DNA of 63,685 bases, taken from NCBI GenBank assembly GCA_018383195.1, contig JAGZOP010000012.1:1-63685 (forward strand), written 5' to 3'. The notes beneath the pieces were generated by a model. It did no database searches and was not told the DNA's origin. It was given only the letters and a program-made list of their open reading frames with translations. Source of the DNA: Clostridiaceae bacterium (lineage in GTDB: Bacteria; Bacillota; Clostridia; Oscillospirales; Butyricicoccaceae). A program made the translations under genes and the position numbers. Positions 58,688 through 63,685 of the stretch are shown here, piece by piece; the first letter of the stretch is position 1, and the number at the start of each line of letters is the position of its first letter.

Positions 58688-60787
58688 ATGTATCGAGAAA
58701 GCGAAATCAGAAAACTATATGAACGTCTAAAAGCGCAGTATCCACAGTATCAACTGGAGTGTTCCGGAGACAGTCTGACCCTCAAACGGCTCTACTGCAA
58801 GATCGAGGTAAACCAATCTGGCGCAAAGCTATATGTTAACGAAAAACTATACGACCAATTTACCAGTGAAGATGTAAACGATACGGACGATCTGTATGAA
58901 CTGATCGAGGCATTTTTACTGGATCTTCAGCACGCAGGCATGAAGCAGGGAAACCAAACTTACATTTTTGCAGCAAAACAGGCCGCTAAGATGGGGAGCC
59001 GCTTTCTGATTGGAATAGCGATGTGCTTTACCATTTTGATGATTGGTCTGATCACTGCGAACAGCCCTTGGTTGCTTTTTTTGATTTTTTTCATTCCAGC
59101 GGCATCACTCCTGATCCTAAAACAAATGCAAAAAAAGATCTTCCAGCGCTGCTGGATCTGCCCTGCCTGCGGTCAGCCCCTGCCCATGGGTGGGAAAGGG
59201 CATAGTTGTGAGATGGCGTATGTGCCCCAATGCCCTCACTGTGCCCATGTGCTGGAACAACCGCCGGAATTAGCGACCATTCAGACAGAATATGCGCCCC
59301 AAAAGCCGCTGGAGCTGTCCCATGACCTGCCTGTGCAGAGCAGTAAGCTGCCCTGCATTCTTTGCGGTAGCTTTACGATTGCTTTTTCTCTGATTCTGCT
59401 GCCGCTGATTTTTGTTCCAGATGGGAATGAGCCTCTGGATATGGCGGGCGTGTGGACCGGTGTGGGGATGCTTCTGTACCTGCTTGGATTCGGTCTGGCG
59501 CTGCTGCTGTGCCGCCACGCCGAACCAGAAGGAACCAAGCAGCCGATGGTGATCGTACGGGAGCGGATGGCAGTCACGGTCCTTGGCATAATTGTCTGGG
59601 TGCTTGGATTTGTTCTGACCCTCATGGGTGTCATCGTGGCTGGTACGCCGCCCTTTGCACCCGATGTCACCGCTTTTGTAGCCATCCCCGGCGTGCTGCT
59701 GTTCCTGTTGGGCGTATGGATGCTTTTGGCTGGACGCAATCGCACCTTGGTCGTATTCCAAGATAACTCGATTTTGTACATCAGCAGTTGGAGCAGAAAA
59801 CGGGTATTTGCACCGGGACAGGTGGCTTCGGTGCGGCTGACAGTCAACCGCTCCATTCATCTGCTGAACAAGGACGAAAAAAAGCTGTGCGCCATCGAAT
59901 CAAATATGCGGGGTATCCCTCGGTTTGTGGAGTGGCTTGAAAGCACGAACCTTGCCGCCACCCTGACTCCCGCCATGGAGAAGCAGACCAAGCAGGAGGA
60001 ACAGCAGGAAAGCACCGTCCAATGGCGCGAGGAGTACCACACCCGATGGCACGACCATATTAAGGGGATCCGTGTGGGGCTATGGGTGGTCATACTGCTG
60101 TTTGCCGCAGGTGTCGTTGCCCCTATCCCACTTTATCTTTCGGGTGCAAAGTTCACCACTGTTATGAAAATCGGCGCCTTGGCACCGATTCCGTTCTTGA
60201 CGTTCTGTCTGGTGTTTGCACCAGTGCTGCTCTTCGGTGACCGCCCGCAAAACGCTACTCCTGAGTGGAACGCCATGCATATCCATGTGCCGCTGATTCC
60301 CTGTCTGCTGATTGGGTTTGCTTATTTCTGGCAGGTCGGAAACGTCTGGGGCGGCTGGGTGCTCCAAGAGTCGGACAGCAACTGGGGTTGGCTGCTTCGA
60401 GTGCTGTCCATCACCGCCATTTTGACAGTGCTGCAAGTTCTGCGCACGCCGAAACGATTGCGGGTCGGTGCAGGACTGTTCATGGGACTGGTAGGGTTGT
60501 CCATTGCTTGCGGACTGCATTACTGCGTCAACGCAGCTCTCATTGGTCCGGCGCAGCACTATCCGGCTGTTATTGTGGACAGCCACGCAGATGACCCGGA
60601 TGTAAATGACGATGATTACGAATTGACTATTGTGATGGATGATGGGAGCGAAGCAGAAATTGTAGTCTTAGAGAGCATCTATGAGATGGCTATGCATGGA
60701 GAACCGCTGGAGGTCTGCCACCTGGAAAGTCCCTTTGGTGTGATTTTTTTGGATATCCATACACCGAAAATCAATACGCAAGGTTAA
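58688..60787 (+). CDS. Multipass membrane protein with zinc ribbon, unknown
   Basis: 699 residues from ATG 58688 (AAGGAG upstream). An N-terminal cytoplasmic domain (residues 1-95) is followed by two membrane helices, a zinc ribbon (CWICPACGQPLPM, QCPHCAHVL), then about eight more helices in pairs (PCILCGSFTIAFSLILLPLI, VLGIIVWVLGFVLTLMGVIV). A hydrophilic stretch at about 360-455 could be PH-like. The C-terminus is an acidic beta-rich tail (DDPDVNDDDYELTIVMDDGS). No family recognised; it stands alone between terminators. Confidence 0.75.
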   Translation: MYRESEIRKLYERLKAQYPQYQLECSGDSLTLKRLYCKIEVNQSGAKLYVNEKLYDQFTSEDVNDTDDLYELIEAFLLDLQHAGMKQGNQTYIFAAKQAAKMGSRFLIGIAMCFTILMIGLITANSPWLLFLIFFIPAASLLILKQMQKKIFQRCWICPACGQPLPMGGKGHSCEMAYVPQCPHCAHVLEQPPELATIQTEYAPQKPLELSHDLPVQSSKLPCILCGSFTIAFSLILLPLIFVPDGNEPLDMAGVWTGVGMLLYLLGFGLALLLCRHAEPEGTKQPMVIVRERMAVTVLGIIVWVLGFVLTLMGVIVAGTPPFAPDVTAFVAIPGVLLFLLGVWMLLAGRNRTLVVFQDNSILYISSWSRKRVFAPGQVASVRLTVNRSIHLLNKDEKKLCAIESNMRGIPRFVEWLESTNLAATLTPAMEKQTKQEEQQESTVQWREEYHTRWHDHIKGIRVGLWVVILLFAAGVVAPIPLYLSGAKFTTVMKIGALAPIPFLTFCLVFAPVLLFGDRPQNATPEWNAMHIHVPLIPCLLIGFAYFWQVGNVWGGWVLQESDSNWGWLLRVLSITAILTVLQVLRTPKRLRVGAGLFMGLVGLSIACGLHYCVNAALIGPAQHYPAVIVDSHADDPDVNDDDYELTIVMDDGSEAEIVVLESIYEMAMHGEPLEVCHLESPFGVIFLDIHTPKINTQG

Positions 60788-60901
60788 ATTTTTGTACAAG
60801 CGAAAGCGGCATCGCACCGTATGCTGCGTCTAAAAAAAGAAGCTCTCGCGTCTCCATCGATTTTCTTTTAAGATTCTATTTTTATTTCGTTTGATGCATA
60901 A

Positions 60902-60938
60902 AAACAAGGCGGTTCCTCAAAGAGGAACCGCCTTGTTT
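60902..60938. terminator. Bidirectional terminator
   Basis: AACAAGGCGGTTCCTC/GAGGAACCGCCTTGTT, a 16-bp perfect stem between convergent genes. Confidence 0.9.
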
Positions 60939-60975
60939 CCCGCGATGTTTTACGGGCAATTTTAAGGAGAAGAGA

Positions 60976-62004
60976 TTATTTATAATCTGCTACGTTATCT
61001 TTTGTTACCATTTCAAATGGGATGTACATTGCAAATTGATTATTGGGGTCCAGATCAAAGTCACAGCCTTCATTGAATGCTTTCCCCTCCGTCAAATTGA
61101 TCGCCGCACGAACTGCATTGGAACCCTGACCGACTGCATTTTGGAACGCTGACATTGCCATTTTGCCTTGTTCAATCGCCTGCAGTGCGTCTACGGTAGA
61201 ATCGATGCCGACAATCGGGATTTCACCCGGGTCACGACCCGCAGCTTCCATCGCCTCGACTGCGCCAAGCGCCATAGCGTCATTATTTGCAATGATACAA
61301 TCAAATGCAACACCCTGCGTCAGGACGGGCATGAACTTATCGATCGTCACTTCACGGCTCCATTCGCAAACCAAATCAGCAGTAGCGGGTTGTGCGTTTA
61401 ATCCCGCATCAGTCGACCCTTGAATCGCCTGCTCGGTGCGCTTGGTAGTCGAAGGCATACCCAAATCACCGGACAGCAGCACATAGTTCACATCGTTTTT
61501 ATCCTGTTCTTTAAAATACTGCGCTAAGTATTCGCTTTGCAGCCGTCCTGCCTCGCCTTCATCGGAACCAACATAAACATGCTTCTCATCCATTAATGCT
61601 GTATCAGTCGGCATACGGTTTACAAAAACAACATTCATATCGCCTGCCGCACGAATTACTTCCTCGGCAAGTTCATAGTTTACCAAATTCACGATAACTG
61701 TATCGGCGCCGCTGTTGCGCACGGTTTCAACATACTGAATCTGCTTGTTTACATCATTCTGACAATCCTGCACGATCACTTCATATCCTTGCGCTTTGCC
61801 GGCTTCTGTTGCCGCATCTGCCAGCGTAGACAACCATTCGTCACGTGCTGAAATTACCAATGTAATGCTGTTTTCACTGCCGACTACGCTCTGCGATGCA
61901 GCATTTGTACTGCCTCCTGCTCCCTGATTGCCGCAGCCTGCAAGCATCCCCACCGTCAATGCCGCTGTCAAACCCATTGCACACAGTCTTTGAAATTTAC
62001 TCAT
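60976..62004 (-). CDS. Sugar-type ABC transporter substrate-binding lipoprotein
   Basis: 342 residues. Signal peptide with lipobox LAGC (Cys24). TLVISARDEWLSTLADAATE, VQDCQNDVNKQIQYVETVRN and IIANNDAMALGAVEAMEAAG match the periplasmic-binding type 4 (ribose/galactose) fold. No permease or ATPase gene is in the window on this side. Downstream of the URO-D-like gene in the same direction. Confidence 0.9.
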   Translation of the reverse strand: MSKFQRLCAMGLTAALTVGMLAGCGNQGAGGSTNAASQSVVGSENSITLVISARDEWLSTLADAATEAGKAQGYEVIVQDCQNDVNKQIQYVETVRNSGADTVIVNLVNYELAEEVIRAAGDMNVVFVNRMPTDTALMDEKHVYVGSDEGEAGRLQSEYLAQYFKEQDKNDVNYVLLSGDLGMPSTTKRTEQAIQGSTDAGLNAQPATADLVCEWSREVTIDKFMPVLTQGVAFDCIIANNDAMALGAVEAMEAAGRDPGEIPIVGIDSTVDALQAIEQGKMAMSAFQNAVGQGSNAVRAAINLTEGKAFNEGCDFDLDPNNQFAMYIPFEMVTKDNVADYK

Positions 62005-62054
62005 TTTCTCTTCCTCGCTTTCAAAATGTATTTATGCTATGGAACCCATCTTGT

Positions 62055-63266
62055 TTACCGCGTCTTTTCTCCGCGCCATTCGCACATGACCTCGTGTAAA
62101 CGCTGCACATAATAGCGATAGTTTTCAAGCGGAGTATGAGGCGCCGCCTGATGGTCAGTGCAGATAATACATCCTCCCTGCCGGATGACCGGCTCGAGAC
62201 GCTTCAATTCTGCTTCAATAGCGTTCTTACCCTCTATGATTGCAAGTTTATTGAAGCCGCCGAAAAACTTGAGGGTCGGGAACTGTTCGCGCACCTTGAC
62301 GATGTCCACACCCGCATTCACGTCTACCGAAAGCAAGCCATCCAGTCCGGCGTTCATCATATTGGGCACCATCTTGGTGAAATCCCCGTCCGTGTCCAAA
62401 AAGACATTTGCTACGCCGCGTTCTTTGAGAAACGGGATGATCTCCTGATAGCATGGTACGACAAACTCGTCGAATGTAGCTGGTGAAATCATCGGTCCAT
62501 TCTTGCCCGAGAAATCCTCTTCAAAGAACACAAGTGACGGGGTCAGAATTTTCAGGATACCGTCAAGCTGCTCCTTATAGACGTCAAGTTGGAACCGCGC
62601 GATATCTTTGAGCACCTCGGGATAGTCGGAGTAAGCGTACAAATGCTCCTCAATGCCAAACAGGTCGCGGGGACACCAGAAAAAGCCTTGCAAACGCAGA
62701 CGCACTACATAATCCCCGTGCTTGCATCCCTCAGCGTATTGATCGAATGCCTTATGCATGTTCTCCGGGGTTAAATGGATTTTGATCTGTTCCTTGACAT
62801 GCGCCTTGAGCGCTTCCCAGTCCTCCTCATCGGTAACCACCGGACGGAGATCTTCAACCAGACCATCACCCTTGGGATATTTCCGAATCCATCCGTCACG
62901 GTCGCGCCGGATGATATAAGCATCCGTTTCTTCCCGAATTTCTTCCTCAAAAGAGATAAATGGGATACGGAAGCAGATGCGCTTGACCGGGTCAAATGCA
63001 AAATTGCTCTCATGTTCAAACACCGGTTCGGTCATCATGGTGTTGTAATAATTCTCCCACGGTTCACAAGGTACGTTATAGGCGTACAGGTTATCGGTGG
63101 GCAATGTTGCAAAATGCACCTTGTCCAAAAATCCAGTTTTAAGCCCCTGCTCGTCCCATGCCGCAATCGTTTTATCCCAAGGATACATGCTCTCTTCTAC
63201 AACATCTCTATCCAATCCTTCGTTGGAAAAGGACAGAGTTTTCACATCTCTTTCAAACGCATTCAT
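62055..63266 (-). CDS. Uroporphyrinogen decarboxylase-family protein
   Basis: 403 residues. The C-terminal barrel has LVFFEEDFSGKNGPMISPAT, GVANVFLDTDGDFTKMVPNM, GLLSVDVNAGVDIVKVREQF and GGCIICTDHQAAPHTPLENY, as in the MtaA/methyltransferase-like branch of URO-D proteins rather than HemE. Neighbours suggest a catabolic rather than haem role. Substrate unknown. Confidence 0.85.
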   Translation of the reverse strand: MNAFERDVKTLSFSNEGLDRDVVEESMYPWDKTIAAWDEQGLKTGFLDKVHFATLPTDNLYAYNVPCEPWENYYNTMMTEPVFEHESNFAFDPVKRICFRIPFISFEEEIREETDAYIIRRDRDGWIRKYPKGDGLVEDLRPVVTDEEDWEALKAHVKEQIKIHLTPENMHKAFDQYAEGCKHGDYVVRLRLQGFFWCPRDLFGIEEHLYAYSDYPEVLKDIARFQLDVYKEQLDGILKILTPSLVFFEEDFSGKNGPMISPATFDEFVVPCYQEIIPFLKERGVANVFLDTDGDFTKMVPNMMNAGLDGLLSVDVNAGVDIVKVREQFPTLKFFGGFNKLAIIEGKNAIEAELKRLEPVIRQGGCIICTDHQAAPHTPLENYRYYVQRLHEVMCEWRGEKTR

Positions 63267-63325
63267 CGCTCATTTTCTCCATAAACACGTCAATTTTATA
63301 ACTTATATCCTGTCTTTGTGATCTC

Positions 63326-63343
63326 ATGATACCACGATATCAT
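63326..63343. promoter_or_regulatory. Palindrome ATGATA-N6-TATCAT
   Basis: Lies in the divergent gap between the URO-D-like gene and the regulator fragment. Half-site shared with the palindrome at 63377. Confidence 0.45.
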
Positions 63344-63376
63344 TTGATTTCCTATACTGGATTGTTGCAAAAAAAA

Positions 63377-63399
63377 CATATGATTCATGCTATCATATG
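63377..63399. promoter_or_regulatory. Palindrome CATATGAT-N7-ATCATATG
   Basis: Perfect 8-bp arms just upstream of AAGGAGG of the AraC-like fragment. Candidate operator of the regulator. Confidence 0.5.
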
Positions 63400-63417
63400 T
63401 AAAAGGAGGAATCGAGG

Positions 63418-63540
63418 ATGATTTGTCATGAACCCGGCGTACTTCCCGGATCAGAATATTTCATCGGGCATCAGGATTCCAGATTTGACCCCGCCCTGCA
63501 CCCTGCTGTCATGCTGTGCGGACATTATCACTGCGTTTCA
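63418..63540 (+). pseudogene. AraC-family regulator, N-terminal fragment
   Basis: AAGGAGG precedes the ATG. MICHEPGVLPGSEYFIGHQD and PAVMLCGHYHCVS resemble the start of AraC-type proteins (PGSEYFF, CGHFxC). After about 41 codons the frame enters unrelated sequence at about 63541 and stops at 63591. Probably once controlled the divergent URO-D/substrate-binding genes. Confidence 0.6.
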
Positions 63541-63685
63541 GGTGGGAGGGAGTGTCCAAATGAAAGATATAGTGATAAAATAGAGCTATGAAAAAGATGA
63601 CAATAGAGGCATGGAAGAAATGCCCGGTATGTGGAAAAACTGAAAATCAGGTACGAGCAGGATATAATAGGTCAGGAAGTCAACG
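63541..63685 (+). mobile_element. Left end of an insertion sequence (partial)
   Basis: The sequence changes at about 63541 (GGTGGGAGGGAGTGTCCAAA, probably the terminal repeat). A transposase-like start with a zinc ribbon follows. The other end is outside the window. Confidence 0.6.
63588..63685 (+). CDS. Transposase, N-terminal zinc-ribbon part
   Basis: MKKMTIEAWKKCPVCGKTEN then QVRAGYNRSGSQ: CxxC followed by the NGxxRSGxQR-type segment common at the start of IS1- and IS1595-like transposases. Cut by the window end, so the family cannot be fixed. Confidence 0.6.
   Translation, partial: MKKMTIEAWKKCPVCGKTENQVRAGYNRSGSQ

Overview
The window looks like a chromosome segment of a Gram-positive Clostridia bacterium, probably a gut Oscillospirales-type Firmicute. 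The basis is strong AAGGAGG-type ribosome binding sites, T-box leaders on alaS and the leu operon, an FMN riboswitch on a RibU-type transporter, ThyX, MltG and TagA/WecG-type genes, and the style of the phage genes. No tRNA, rRNA or CRISPR array was seen. All family assignments come from reading the sequence; no database was searched.

Region 1 (1-604): the start of a riboflavin ECF transporter gene (ribU, minus strand) with its FMN riboswitch. Region 2 (588-35258): a complete-length prophage of about 34.7 kb, bounded by an exact 17-bp direct repeat. Its late genes run leftward in the order small and large terminase, membrane coiled-coil protein, portal, scaffold, major capsid protein, connector, P22 gp10-like hub, tail fiber, holin, amidase, Ala/Gln-rich ejection protein and a 2215-residue internal virion protein. 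The absence of tape measure, sheath and tube genes points to a short-tailed (podovirus-like) particle. Two late genes, amidase and scaffold, are each broken by a 1-nt frameshift, so the prophage may be defective, or the assembly has two indel errors. The middle and right parts carry a serine recombinase, a late regulator, an HUH replication initiator, a run of tiny overlapping early genes (Lar-like anti-restriction, MazG-like, DUF551, several Cys-rich peptides), a Cro/CI-type switch, a zeta-like kinase toxin, a secreted stalk-domain protein and the integrase.

The prophage is dense in toxin modules: RelB/YafQ, a zeta-like toxin, and three type I toxin-antitoxin loci that share one architecture. 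In each, a convergent antisense RNA is driven by a near-consensus promoter, the toxin stop codon lies in a shared terminator stem, and the toxin Shine-Dalgarno site is sequestered. Two encode 29-residue Hol-Tox-like peptides; the third encodes a different 24-residue hydrophobic peptide. A second unusual feature is a three-copy element of two hairpins whose stems differ in sequence but keep their pairing. The attachment core contains the -10 box of the ribU promoter, so integration moved the native -35 box 34.6 kb away and placed a phage-borne TTGCAA at the right spacing.

Region 3 (35277-50708): housekeeping genes on the minus strand: TOPRIM/DUF4093 protein, holA, comEC, HIT protein, alaS with a T-box, then a long run tagA-thyX-DUF2156-GNAT-DJ-1-5-FCL-CPBP-mltG-U32-TfoX. 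Region 4 (50837-55600): the leuA-leuC-leuD-leuB operon under a T-box with a CUC leucine specifier. Region 5 (55652-60938, plus strand): PAP2 phosphatase, polysaccharide flippase and Sfp-type transferase as one operon, then an unknown multipass zinc-ribbon membrane protein. Region 6 (60902-63685): a sugar-type ABC substrate-binding lipoprotein and a URO-D-family protein (minus strand), facing an AraC-like regulator whose gene is cut after about 41 codons by the end of an insertion sequence running off the window.
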